A program made the translations under genes and the position numbers. The notes under the pieces were generated by a model. That model was not told where the DNA came from. It searched no databases and saw only the letters and a program-made list of their open reading frames with translations. Shown in pieces: positions 7,485-15,557 of a stretch of DNA of 57,272 nt. This stretch comes from Planctomycetota bacterium (lineage in GTDB: Bacteria > Planctomycetota > PLA2): NCBI GenBank assembly GCA_021776735.1, contig JAJFFH010000068.1:1-57272 (forward strand). Reading direction: 5' to 3'. Every line of letters begins with the position of its first letter. The stretch's first letter is position 1.

Positions 7485-9776
7485 TTATCGGACGTTGCGG
7501 CGTTGGATGCCGCGGGGCTTGCGGCGGCGCAGGCGCGTCACCTCGTGCAGCTTCTTCTCGGCCCACTCCGCCATGCGTACATGGCTGCTCGTGGCTTCCT
7601 CGGCGATGCGCTTCGCACCCTCTTCGGGGCGATCTCCCGCGCGCGGCTCGGGTCGGAGCTGTATGTAGCTGCCGTCCGGCCGCATTTCCCAGGCACTGCG
7701 GCGGTCCGCGAGCTGCAAGTCGAGAAACATGCGCAGCTCTTCGCGAAGTGCGGGATCCTCGACCGGCACGAGAATCTCGACGCGGTTCTCGAGGTTACGG
7801 CGCATGCAGTCCGCTGAGCCGATGAAGTACTCCTCGCCGCCTCCGGCATTGCGGAAGTAGTAGACGCGGGCGTGCTCGAGGAAGCGGCCGACAATGCTCA
7901 CCACGCGGACGTTGTCGGACAGGCCGGGAATGCCCGGACGCAGGCGACAGGTGTCGCGCACAATCAGATCGACATGCACGCCGGCCTGGGACGCGCGATA
8001 CAGCATGTGCGTCACATCGGGATCCTCGAGCGCGTTGGTCTTGATCTGGATCAGTCCCGGCGTCTCAACGGAGTGGCCTTCGATCTCGCGCTTGATGCGC
8101 GACAGGAGTGCCGCCTTGCACTGCTTCGGGGCGGGCAGCAGTTTTCGATAGGTCCTCTTCGGCTTGAACCCGGTCGTCAGGTAGTTGAGCAGCTCGGTCG
8201 AGTCCGCCCCGATGTCCGGGTCGCAGGTCAACAGCCCGATGTCGGAGTACAGGCGTGCGGTGTCCGCGTGATAGTTGCCCGTGCCGAGGTGGCAGTAACG
8301 GGTCAACCCGTCCTCCTCCTGGCGCACGACAAGGATCACCTTGCAGTGCGTTTTGAGCCCCACTACGCCGTATGTGACGTGGATGCCGGCTTCTTCCAGA
8401 CGGTTCGCCCAGCGGATGTTGGCCTCCTCGTCGAACCGTGCCTTGAGCTCCACCACCACCGCCACCTGCTTGCCGTGACGCGCCGCGTCCACGAGATACT
8501 CGATGACCTTGGACCGTTCCGACGTGCGGTACAGCGCCATCTTGATCGCGCGCACGTGGTCGTCGCGGCTGGCGGCACGCAGGAATCGCTCCACCGACGT
8601 CGCGTACGACTGGTACGGGTGGTGCAACAGGATCGAACCCGCGTCCTGAATCGCGGCAAAAACCGAGCGATCGCCGGACAACCTCGGGTGTTCGACCGGA
8701 TGGTGCGGCGCATCCCGGAGTCCCGGTCGCGCCAGCGTCGCGATCTCCTGCAGGTCGCGCATACCCAGCATGCCCCGCGCCGAAAAAGCATCGCCGTCCG
8801 TCAGCTCCAGTTCCTGGAGCAGCAGTTCCCGATGCATCGGGTCCGCCCCCTTCTCGATCTCGAGCCGCACGACCGGGGCGAACTTCCGGTCGCGCAGTTC
8901 CTCCTCGATCATGGCCAGCAGGTCGTCCGCGCGTTCCTCGTCACGCTCCGTGTTGGCGTTGCGGGTCACGCGAAAAACGGTGCAGCTCTCGACCTCCATG
9001 CCGGGGAACAGCAGGTCGAGGTTATGGGCCATCACGGCCTCGACGCGGACGAAACGATCGCCGCCGTCGCCCCCGGGCACGCGCAAGAAGCGCGGCATGC
9101 CGGCGCCAAGCGGCACCTTGATGCGGGCCAGCGCCATCTCGGCGTCGCTCGGATAGCGCAGCGAAACGAGCAGGTTGAGCGACAGGTTCGAGATGAACGG
9201 AAACGGATGCGCCGGATCGGTCGCCTGCGGCGTCACCAGGGGATGGATACGCCCCTCATACACCTTGCGCATCCGCTTGCGGTCGCCCGGTGACAGGTCG
9301 TCGTACTCGAGCAGCTCGATTTCTTCGGTCCGCAGCTCCTTGATCAGGCGTTTGCAGGCGGCGCGCTGGCGACCGCGAAGATCGCGTACCACATCCAGGC
9401 ACTCGCCGATCTGCTCCGCCGCGGTGCGGCCATCTACCGTGCGCTCGGTCATGCCGGCGCCGACCTGCTGCCGCAGGCCGCCGATGCGCTTCATGAAAAA
9501 CTCGTCGAGGTTCGAATCGACGATCGCGACGAACTTCACGCGCTCGAGCAGCGGCGTGCGCGGATCCTTCGCCTCATGCAACACCCGATCGTTGAAGTTG
9601 AGCCAGGTCAATTCGCGGTTCAGGAAGTACTCGGGACCCTGAATGCGGAACGTACCGTTCTTGCCGGGTTGCGGCAACGGGTCCCGATGCGCCGGCGTCG
9701 TCGCGGGCGGGTCTGCGGGCGCACCGTCGGCCGGTGGGTCGTCTCGGCGAATCAAACCGCGCCCCCGTTCAAACAC
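7485..9776 (-). CDS. ppk: Polyphosphate kinase 1
   Basis: Reversible polymerisation of ATP gamma-phosphate into inorganic polyphosphate. It is a 763-aa PPK1 with RELTWLNFNDRVLHEA and IVDSNLDEFFMKRIGGLRQQ in the N-terminal domain and HHPYQSYATSVERFL mid-protein. The autophosphorylated His is expected in GLKTHCKVILVVRQ near residue 476. The second active-site His lies in FLEHARVYYF near residue 632, and GSADCMRRNLENRVE follows. The N-terminus carries a Pro/Ala-rich extension of about 45 residues and the C-terminus a basic tail. The start is GTG with GAGGGCGTC upstream; a TAGAAT box lies about 30 nt before it. One copy of the AGCNNACGGACGGCGATG word (8789-8806) is built into the gene and reads LTDGDA. 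It is divergent from sixA and CYTH-CHAD, forming a polyphosphate locus. Confidence 0.95.
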   Translation of the reverse strand: MFERGRGLIRRDDPPADGAPADPPATTPAHRDPLPQPGKNGTFRIQGPEYFLNRELTWLNFNDRVLHEAKDPRTPLLERVKFVAIVDSNLDEFFMKRIGGLRQQVGAGMTERTVDGRTAAEQIGECLDVVRDLRGRQRAACKRLIKELRTEEIELLEYDDLSPGDRKRMRKVYEGRIHPLVTPQATDPAHPFPFISNLSLNLLVSLRYPSDAEMALARIKVPLGAGMPRFLRVPGGDGGDRFVRVEAVMAHNLDLLFPGMEVESCTVFRVTRNANTERDEERADDLLAMIEEELRDRKFAPVVRLEIEKGADPMHRELLLQELELTDGDAFSARGMLGMRDLQEIATLARPGLRDAPHHPVEHPRLSGDRSVFAAIQDAGSILLHHPYQSYATSVERFLRAASRDDHVRAIKMALYRTSERSKVIEYLVDAARHGKQVAVVVELKARFDEEANIRWANRLEEAGIHVTYGVVGLKTHCKVILVVRQEEDGLTRYCHLGTGNYHADTARLYSDIGLLTCDPDIGADSTELLNYLTTGFKPKRTYRKLLPAPKQCKAALLSRIKREIEGHSVETPGLIQIKTNALEDPDVTHMLYRASQAGVHVDLIVRDTCRLRPGIPGLSDNVRVVSIVGRFLEHARVYYFRNAGGGEEYFIGSADCMRRNLENRVEILVPVEDPALREELRMFLDLQLADRRSAWEMRPDGSYIQLRPEPRAGDRPEEGAKRIAEEATSSHVRMAEWAEKKLHEVTRLRRRKPRGIQRRNVR

Positions 9777-9813
9777 GACGCCCTCAACCGCGGATTCCTC
9801 ACGGGCCCCATTC

Positions 9814-9857
9814 TACGGGGTTCCGCTACGGGGTTCGCCGGTACGGGGTTCGCCGCG
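9814..9857. repeat. Three tandem copies of TACGGGGTTCGC
   Basis: The ppk/sixA divergent spacer holds TACGGGGTTCCGC, TACGGGGTTCGCCGG and TACGGGGTTCGCCG in a row. Spacing is 13-15 bp, so the repeat could be an array of sites for a regulator of this locus or slippage-derived DNA. It overlaps the region where ppk transcription would start. Confidence 0.6.
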
Positions 9858-9886
9858 CCCGCATACGTCGGCTAAGATCGGCCGCC

Positions 9887-10378
9887 GTGCGCGAACTGAT
9901 CGTCCTCCGCCATGCCAAGTCGTCCTGGGGCGCGGGCGTACCGACGGACTTCGCACGGCCCTTGAACGAACGAGGCCGCCGGGACGCGCCGCGGATGGGC
10001 CGTTGGCTCGTGGAGGAAAACCTCTCCCCGGACCATGTCGTGTGCTCGCCGGCCGCACGAGCCCGGGAGACAGCGGAGCTCTTTCTCCAAGCGGCAGGCT
10101 GGGACGGCGATGTCTGTGAAGACGAGCGTATCTACGAGGCCTCACGTGCACGCCTGCTCGAGGTTTTGGCCGACTGTCCCGCGAACGCCAACCGCGTGCT
10201 GCTGATCGGCCACAACCCCGGGCTCACGTCGCTGGTCGTGTTTTTGGGCCTGCAGACGGTGCCGGAGCCCGAGGACGGAAACCTCCTGCCGACCGCGACG
10301 GCGGTCCACCTCCGGATCGACTCTCTCGAAAACGGCGGCGGAACCGTAGAACTCCTGATGCGGCCGAAGTGGCTCTGA
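9887..10378 (+). CDS. sixA: SixA-like phosphohistidine phosphatase (histidine phosphatase family)
   Basis: Small (163 aa) cytoplasmic histidine-phosphatase-superfamily protein. The phosphate-accepting RHAKSSWG motif has its His at residue 9, and the second His is in LLIGHNPGLTSL. The length and the RHAKSSW signature match the SixA branch, which dephosphorylates phosphohistidine. The substrate here is not known, but the neighbours (ppk1, CYTH-CHAD) suggest phosphate metabolism. The start is GTG at 9887. There is no Shine-Dalgarno sequence, but TAAGAT lies 8 nt upstream, which fits a leaderless mRNA. An in-frame start at 9734 would add an Arg-rich, repeat-encoded extension and is rejected. Confidence 0.85.
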   Translation: MRELIVLRHAKSSWGAGVPTDFARPLNERGRRDAPRMGRWLVEENLSPDHVVCSPAARARETAELFLQAAGWDGDVCEDERIYEASRARLLEVLADCPANANRVLLIGHNPGLTSLVVFLGLQTVPEPEDGNLLPTATAVHLRIDSLENGGGTVELLMRPKWL

Positions 10379-10390
10379 AAGCTCCTCGAC

Positions 10391-11905
10391 ATGGCGCAAG
10401 AGATCGAGCTGAAGTTCACCATCGATTCCGTAGCAATCGCGGCGCTGAAAGAGCACCCGCTCTGGCAGCGGCTGGAGAACCGGCGCACGGAACGCACGGT
10501 CTCGACGTACTTCGACACCCCCACGTTCGCGCTGCGCCGTCAACACATCGCCTTGCGGCTCCGCGAGCGAGCCGGGACATGGCTGCAAACGGTCAAGGCC
10601 CCCGGGCCCCCTGGACGAGAGCATGTGCGCGGCGAATGGGAGTGTGAACGTCCCGGTCCTTCGTTCGATCTCGACCTCGTCACGGACGAACGCATGCGCA
10701 ACCTGCTCCGGGAAGCGGAGGGCGCCGAGGGGTTCGTGCCGGCCTTCACAACCGATTTCGAGCGCACGCGCGGCAATCTCGTCTTGAAGAAAGGCGTCGT
10801 GGAGTTCGCTCTCGACCAGGGCGAGGTGTACCGCGACGAGCTGCGCGAACCCCTGTGCGAACTCGAACTGGAACTCGTTGCCGGCCGGTCCCGGGTCCTC
10901 TTCAAGCTGGCGCGGCGACTCCTCGACACGGTTTCACTGCGGCTCGAGATGCGCTCCAAGGCCGAGCGCGGCTACGCGTTGGGCGACGATGATCCGCGGC
11001 GCTGGAGCAAGGCCCCTCCCACCGCGCTGCGGGCGGACATGACCACGGCGGACGCATTTCTTGCGATCGCCCGCTCGTGCCTCGCGCACCTGCTCGCGCA
11101 CGAACGCTGTGCGCTGGACGGCCGCGAGCCGGAGGGCGTGCATCAGATGCGCGTCGCGTGCCGCCGGCTGCGGTCGGCCCTCTCGTTCCTGAAAAAGCGG
11201 TTGCCCAAGCGCGCGCGCAGGTTCGCCCGTGAGTTGCGCTGGTTTGCGTCCGAACTCGGTCCCGCCCGGCAATGGGATGTGTTTCTCGACGAGACCCTGG
11301 CGCCCCTCCAACAGGCTCGGCCCGACGACGCCAGCCTGGGAATGCTCGCCGCGCGCGCGGAGGAGGCGCGAGACAGCGGCTACGCGCGCATGCGCGAGGC
11401 CGTGTTATCGCCGCGCTACGCGCGCCTGGTGCTCGACCTGCTGGGATGGCTCGAAAAAAAGGAGTTCGGGAAGCGGGCCCGGCGCACGATCGGACGCGTG
11501 GGGCAACCGGTGCTCGACAAGCGCTACGAAAAGGTCCGCGCCACGGGCACGCGCCGCCACGAACTGGGGGACGAGGAACTGCACGACCTGCGCATCGAGG
11601 TCAAAAAACTCCGCTACGCGGCGGCGTTTTTTCAGGATCTCTACCCGAAGCGCGACGGGGCTGAATTCGCCAAGGTCTTCAAGCGTCTCCAGGACGCGCT
11701 GGGCCGGATTCAGGACGTCGCCGACACCCCGGCGCTCCTCGGCACCCTGCCGAGCCCGCGAAACGGCGCAGAACCCGGGTCGGAGCGCATCGCCCAAGCC
11801 AAGGTCGTCGTCGGCGATCATCAGGCCACCGCGCGCGTCCAGGCGTTGGCCGACCTGGGCGAACCGCTAAAAAAACTCGCCGACCTAAAGCCCTACTGGC
11901 GCTAA
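10391..11905 (+). CDS. CYTH-CHAD domain protein (triphosphatase / polyphosphate-binding)
   Basis: 504-aa fusion. The N-terminal CYTH triphosphate-tunnel domain opens with the ExExK motif EIELKF at residues 4-9, followed by alternating acidic/basic strands such as VVEFALDQGEVYRDELRE and CELELELV. From about residue 220 comes a CHAD domain, alpha-helical and rich in conserved His/Arg/Lys: EGVHQMRVACRRLRSAL, and later LHDLRIEVKKLRYAAAFF. CYTH enzymes hydrolyse triphosphates, and CHAD domains bind polyphosphate. The gene starts 12 bases after sixA and is probably translated from the same transcript. Its place opposite ppk1 supports a role in polyphosphate turnover or localisation. Confidence 0.92.
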   Translation: MAQEIELKFTIDSVAIAALKEHPLWQRLENRRTERTVSTYFDTPTFALRRQHIALRLRERAGTWLQTVKAPGPPGREHVRGEWECERPGPSFDLDLVTDERMRNLLREAEGAEGFVPAFTTDFERTRGNLVLKKGVVEFALDQGEVYRDELREPLCELELELVAGRSRVLFKLARRLLDTVSLRLEMRSKAERGYALGDDDPRRWSKAPPTALRADMTTADAFLAIARSCLAHLLAHERCALDGREPEGVHQMRVACRRLRSALSFLKKRLPKRARRFARELRWFASELGPARQWDVFLDETLAPLQQARPDDASLGMLAARAEEARDSGYARMREAVLSPRYARLVLDLLGWLEKKEFGKRARRTIGRVGQPVLDKRYEKVRATGTRRHELGDEELHDLRIEVKKLRYAAAFFQDLYPKRDGAEFAKVFKRLQDALGRIQDVADTPALLGTLPSPRNGAEPGSERIAQAKVVVGDHQATARVQALADLGEPLKKLADLKPYWR

Positions 11906-12002
11906 TCTTCCGACGCATGCCACCCCTCGGGCTGGCGGCACCACAAAAAAGGGTGCGGACGGCCCCGGATCGAACGGCGAACCTGCCGACTTATGGAAAG
12001 GC

Positions 12003-12413
12003 ATGACGACCCTCACCCGGATGGCCCTCGACACCTCGACCCGCTTCGCCGCTCTTAGCTCCGTGACCCTGGAGGATGCCTGCCGGAAGCTGCGTGACGC
12101 TTTCGACGTGCCGCCGTTCACGATCGATATCGAGGCGGCGGGCGATATCGAGGCATCGGGCGACATCGAAGCGGCGGCCGAGGACCACTGGGAGTACGCC
12201 ACGAGCCGTGGCGAAACGATCGCGTTCAACCTGACGCGCATCGTCAAATTCAGCGACCCGCGCCATTGGACCTGGATGCGCGGCGCGCCGGACGACGCGA
12301 ACTACCAGGTTGTGATCTCGTGGGCCAGCGAGGCCAAGAACACGGCCGCGATGGCCGCCGATGCCAAGAGCGTCGCCGCCGCACTCGACTGCGAACTGCA
12401 TCCGTACGCGTAG
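12003..12413 (+). CDS. Hypothetical protein with triplicated DIEA-GDIEA segment
   Basis: 136-aa protein of unknown function with no recognisable domain. ATG 12003 has AAAGG a few bases upstream. Residues around 41-58 consist of three near-identical units (DIEAAG, DIEASG, DIEAAA) encoded by an 18-bp tandem repeat at about 12127-12180. The C-terminal half (ETIAFNLTRIVKFSDPRHW, YQVVISWASEAKN) looks like a folded alpha/beta domain. No signal peptide or membrane segment is seen. Confidence 0.6.
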   Translation: MTTLTRMALDTSTRFAALSSVTLEDACRKLRDAFDVPPFTIDIEAAGDIEASGDIEAAAEDHWEYATSRGETIAFNLTRIVKFSDPRHWTWMRGAPDDANYQVVISWASEAKNTAAMAADAKSVAAALDCELHPYA

Positions 12414-12433
12414 CCGAGCCCCCGCCCCACAAG

Positions 12434-12451
12434 CATCGCCGTCCGTCTGCT
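12434..12451 (-). repeat. Intergenic copy of the AGCNNACGGACGGCGATG word
   Basis: On the minus strand this is AGCAGACGGACGGCGATG followed by CTT. It lies in the 76-bp gap between the hypothetical gene ending at 12413 and the FNT channel start at 12490. Confidence 0.9.
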
Positions 12452-12489
12452 TCCGTCCGAGGCACGGCTCGCCCCGGTATGCTGGCGTC

Positions 12490-13281
12490 ATGGACGCGCT
12501 GCTGCCGCCCGAGATGGCCCGCAAGGCCGAGGACGTTGGCGTCGCCAAGGCGACGATGTCACACGCGCCGCTGTTCGTGCTCGCCGTGCTTGCGGGCGCC
12601 TTCATCGGGCTCGGCGCCATGTTCTTCACCGTCGTCACGGCGGGCGGCGGGGTTCCGTTCGGCGTGGCGCGGATCATCGGCGGGCTTGCCTTTTGTCTCG
12701 GCCTCGTGCTCGTCGTGCTCGCCGGCGCCGAGCTGTTCACCGGCAACAACCTGATCGTCATGGCGTGGGCGAGCGGGCGCGTGCGCGGCGCGCGGCTCCT
12801 GGGCAACTGGGCGGTCGTCTACGCGGGCAACTTCGCGGGGGCATTGGCAACCGCTTGGCTGGTGTGGCTGAGCGGGCAGGGAAAGCTGGCGGACGGCGAT
12901 GTCGGTGACCGCGCGGGCACCCTGGCCGCCGGCAAGTGCGCGCTTGAGTTCTCGGAGGCGTTCGCGCGCGGCGTGTTGTGCAATGCGCTCGTATGCCTTG
13001 CCGTGTGGCTCTGCTACAGCGCCCGCTCGGTCACCGGGAAGATACTCGCCATCCTGTTTCCCATCACCGCGTTCGTCGCGGGCGGCTTCGAGCACTGCGT
13101 CGCCAACATGTACTTCGTCCCGATGGGCCTGCTGCTCGACGCCCGCGGGGTCACATGGAGCGGTTTTCTGGCCGGCAATCTACTGCCCGTCACACTGGGC
13201 AACATCCTCGGTGGCGCCGGTCTCGTCGGCCTCGTGTACTGGTTCGTCTACGTGCGCGCCCGCAAGCCGGACGGCCCGTAA
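12490..13281 (+). CDS. Formate/nitrite transporter (FNT) family channel
   Basis: 263-aa inner-membrane protein with six hydrophobic segments, the FNT pentameric-channel fold for small monovalent anions such as formate, nitrite or hydrosulfide. Family landmarks are AGAELFTGNNLIVMAWASGRV (first re-entrant helix region), GNWAVVYAGNFAGAL, ARGVLCNALVCLAVWLCYSAR, AGGFEHCVANMYFVPMGLL and the NLLPVTLGNILGGAG loop near the C-terminus. The cargo cannot be set from sequence. ATG 12490 has TATGCT 6 nt upstream and no ribosome-binding site, which suggests a leaderless transcript. Confidence 0.9.
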   Translation: MDALLPPEMARKAEDVGVAKATMSHAPLFVLAVLAGAFIGLGAMFFTVVTAGGGVPFGVARIIGGLAFCLGLVLVVLAGAELFTGNNLIVMAWASGRVRGARLLGNWAVVYAGNFAGALATAWLVWLSGQGKLADGDVGDRAGTLAAGKCALEFSEAFARGVLCNALVCLAVWLCYSARSVTGKILAILFPITAFVAGGFEHCVANMYFVPMGLLLDARGVTWSGFLAGNLLPVTLGNILGGAGLVGLVYWFVYVRARKPDGP

Positions 13282-13489
13282 AGCGGCGCTTCGAGAGGCC
13301 GGTGCGCCGCATCTCGTCGCCCGCAACCGCAAGCCGAGCAACCCCCGGCGATGTCGTAGCGCGACAACCGGTTGCGGCCATCCCGACCCGAACGGTCTTG
13401 TCAAAACCATCCTTTTGAGCCCGGCTCGGTACGGCGCGGCAAAGGGCCAGCCGCAGTAGCGCTCGCCCAAAAAGAATCCGGCGCCCGCG

Positions 13490-15385
13490 CTACTGCGCGG
13501 CGCTCTCGGCGAGTTTGTCCAGCGTCGGGCGCACGCGCAGCCTGCGGCGCGCCGCCAGCCATGTGCGCACCAGGCGGCGCAGCACCTTCCAGGTCCAGCG
13601 CTTGTCGATGATCCAGTCGTGGATCACGACCGCGTCGAGACCGCAGTCCAGCAGCGTTTCCACGGCATCGATCGGGTGTTCCACAATCGGGTCGCCGCGC
13701 AGGTTGAAGCTCGTGTTGAGCAGCACCGGGACGCCGGTCAGGTCACCGAACGCCTTGATGAGGGCGTAAAACACCGGGTTGTCTTCCTGCCTGACCGTCT
13801 GCACGCGCGCCGTGCCGTCGACGTGCACGATGCCCGCGACCTTGTCCCGTGCCGCGGGAAGAACGGCCTTGACGAGCAGCATGTGCGGGCTCTCCGCGTC
13901 GCCCTCGAAAAACTCATGGGCGCGGTCGGCGAGGACCGCGGGTGCGAACGGCCGAAAACCCTGCCGCCGCTTCACGCGCGCGTTCACATGGTCCTTCATG
14001 GCCGCGGTGCGCGGGTCCGCGAGAATGCTGCGGTTACCGAGTGCGCGCGGTCCGAACTCCGAGCCACCCTGTACCCAGCCCAAGACCTTGCCGGCGGCCA
14101 ACCGCTGCGCCGCCTCGCGAACAAAATCGTCCGAACGCCGCCGCCTCGTCGTTGCCCGCACGAGAAACGGCCGCACCGCCTCCGCGATGTCGAAGCGGTC
14201 GTGGGTCCGGCCCAGATACGCGTGGCGCATGACAAACGTCCGCTTGCCGCCACGACGCGCAAGGTGTCCCCAGTACGCGCAACCGATCGCGATCCCGTCG
14301 TCGCCCGCCGCCGGCTGGATGTACACGTTTTCAAACGGTGTCTCGCGCAGGATGCGTCCGTTCGCCACGCAGTTGAGCGCGACGCCGCCCGCAAGACAGA
14401 GGTTCTTGTGACCGGTCGCCTCATGAAGCCAGCGCGCGCGCGCCAAAAGGATCTCCTCGGCGTCGTCCTGGGCGCGAAAGCACAGGTCCTCCCAGTGCCG
14501 CCGGTGCTCCGAGGCTTCCCATTCCTTGTCGGTGCCGCCCAAAAACGGACGGCGAAGCGCTTCGTCCCACGGCGCGGCGGCAAAGTTCCCGTCGTCGTCG
14601 AGCCACATGAGCCGCGGCAGGCTGTTGCGCCCGTACGGCGCAAGCCCCATCACCTCGCCGCATTTGTTCCAGTCCCCGAACACGTAGGTCGACACGCGGC
14701 TGTACACCGCGCCGAGCCCCGCCATATGATAGAAGTCCTCGCTCAAAAAACCCTTCGCGGGCTCGAGCCACACCTTCTTCAACGTCGTGAGTTCCGTGCC
14801 CGAAAAGCGGTAGTACGACTCGGACTCGCGCGCGAGCGGACCGGTCTCGTCCGCCTCCGGCACCGGCTCCAAAACGTCGGCGCGGTAGCTGCCGACGCCG
14901 TCCACGACCATGACCGCTCCCTCGTCAAAGGGCGCCACCGCGAACGCGCTGTAGGCGTGGGCGAGATGGTGCGAGATCGACTCCACCGGCGGGCTCGCGT
15001 CGCCCCCGCCCCCCGCGATCCTGCCCCCGCCCCCGCCCCCCTCGATCCTTTCCCCGCCCCCGCCCCCCTCCAAAAAAATCGGCGACGCGAACGCGGCGGC
15101 TCGTTCCGAACGCGGCAGGTGCGCCGGCTGGTGATGATGCGCGAGGGTCCGCTCCATCTCGTGCACCGGCAGGAGGTACGAGTTGCGCACGACCAGATCG
15201 ACGTCGTCCAGCTTGATTCCGGCCGTTTCGAGGCAGTAGTCGATCGCCGGCCCGAAGAAGCCGGCGTCGTGCTTGAGGCGCGTCACGCGCTCCTTGTTGA
15301 CCGCGACCGCGAGCGCGCCGTCACGCACGAGACAGACGGCGACGTCGTGGTCGTAGCAGTTGAGGCCGAGGATCCACTGGGTCAT
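13490..15385 (-). CDS. NodU/CmcH-type carbamoyltransferase with G-rich insertion
   Basis: 631-aa carbamoyltransferase of the NodU/CmcH family, which transfers a carbamoyl group from carbamoyl phosphate to a hydroxyl of a sugar or natural product. The N-terminus has WILGLNCYDHDVAVCLV. The metal/substrate motif is SHHLAHAYSAFAVAPFDEGAVMVVDGVGS, then CLAGGVALNCVANGRI and, in the C-terminal domain, GGSEFGPRALGNRSILADPR and LLNTSFNLRGDP. Just before HHLAHA is an insertion of glycine runs (GGGGG-ERIE, GGGGGG-RIA) encoded by a C-rich repeat. The start is taken at the Met of MTQWILGL; an in-frame Met six codons earlier overlaps the word at 15400. It has no biosynthetic neighbours, so the acceptor is unknown. 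Confidence 0.88.
   Translation of the reverse strand: MTQWILGLNCYDHDVAVCLVRDGALAVAVNKERVTRLKHDAGFFGPAIDYCLETAGIKLDDVDLVVRNSYLLPVHEMERTLAHHHQPAHLPRSERAAAFASPIFLEGGGGGERIEGGGGGGRIAGGGGDASPPVESISHHLAHAYSAFAVAPFDEGAVMVVDGVGSYRADVLEPVPEADETGPLARESESYYRFSGTELTTLKKVWLEPAKGFLSEDFYHMAGLGAVYSRVSTYVFGDWNKCGEVMGLAPYGRNSLPRLMWLDDDGNFAAAPWDEALRRPFLGGTDKEWEASEHRRHWEDLCFRAQDDAEEILLARARWLHEATGHKNLCLAGGVALNCVANGRILRETPFENVYIQPAAGDDGIAIGCAYWGHLARRGGKRTFVMRHAYLGRTHDRFDIAEAVRPFLVRATTRRRRSDDFVREAAQRLAAGKVLGWVQGGSEFGPRALGNRSILADPRTAAMKDHVNARVKRRQGFRPFAPAVLADRAHEFFEGDAESPHMLLVKAVLPAARDKVAGIVHVDGTARVQTVRQEDNPVFYALIKAFGDLTGVPVLLNTSFNLRGDPIVEHPIDAVETLLDCGLDAVVIHDWIIDKRWTWKVLRRLVRTWLAARRRLRVRPTLDKLAESAAQ
14995..15074. 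repeat. C-rich simple repeat inside the carbamoyltransferase gene
   Basis: Runs of CCCCCGCCCC separated by GATCCT units occur three times and encode GGGGG-(E/R)RI units in frame. The same kind of C/G run occurs between genes at about 4238-4252, 7294-7313, 28138-28154 and 53703-53733, so this looks like a genomic simple repeat that expanded inside a coding region. Confidence 0.75.
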
Positions 15386-15399
15386 ACGCGGAAATGGGA

Positions 15400-15417
15400 G
15401 CATACGGACGGCGATAT
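15400..15417 (+). repeat. AGCNNACGGACGGCGAT copy in the carbamoyltransferase leader
   Basis: Reads AGCATACGGACGGCGATA followed by TTT. It lies 15-32 bases upstream of the carbamoyltransferase start, in opposite orientation to that gene. Confidence 0.88.
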
Positions 15418-15425
15418 TTCACGGT

Positions 15426-15554
15426 CTCTCACGAACCCGCATTATTCACGACCACGCGGGTTCTGGTCGAGGACAGATCGCCGGTGCCGATCAAGACAAG
15501 CTTCCGTGCGACACATCGGTCCGGTGCGCGACGTGGCCACGAATAGTGCGGGTT
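15426..15554. repeat. Inverted repeat with GTGAATAATGCGGGTT arms between divergent genes
   Basis: The left arm (15434-15456) and right arm (15532-15554) match in opposite orientation at about 19 of 23 positions. Read outward, each arm contains GAATA(A/G)TGCGGGTT and points toward a gene start. A further copy of the left arm, 25 of 27 bases including flanking CTCTCAC, sits at 38155-38182 before the DUF1592 gene. The GAATAAT core could be a -10 box close to the starts. Confidence 0.65.
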
Positions 15555-15557
15555 AAG

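Noticed and set aside
13490..15385. Antibiotic or nodulation-factor biosynthetic locus suggested by the carbamoyltransferase
   Set aside because: The flanking genes (FNT channel, HEAT/vWA-like protein) are unrelated to such pathways.
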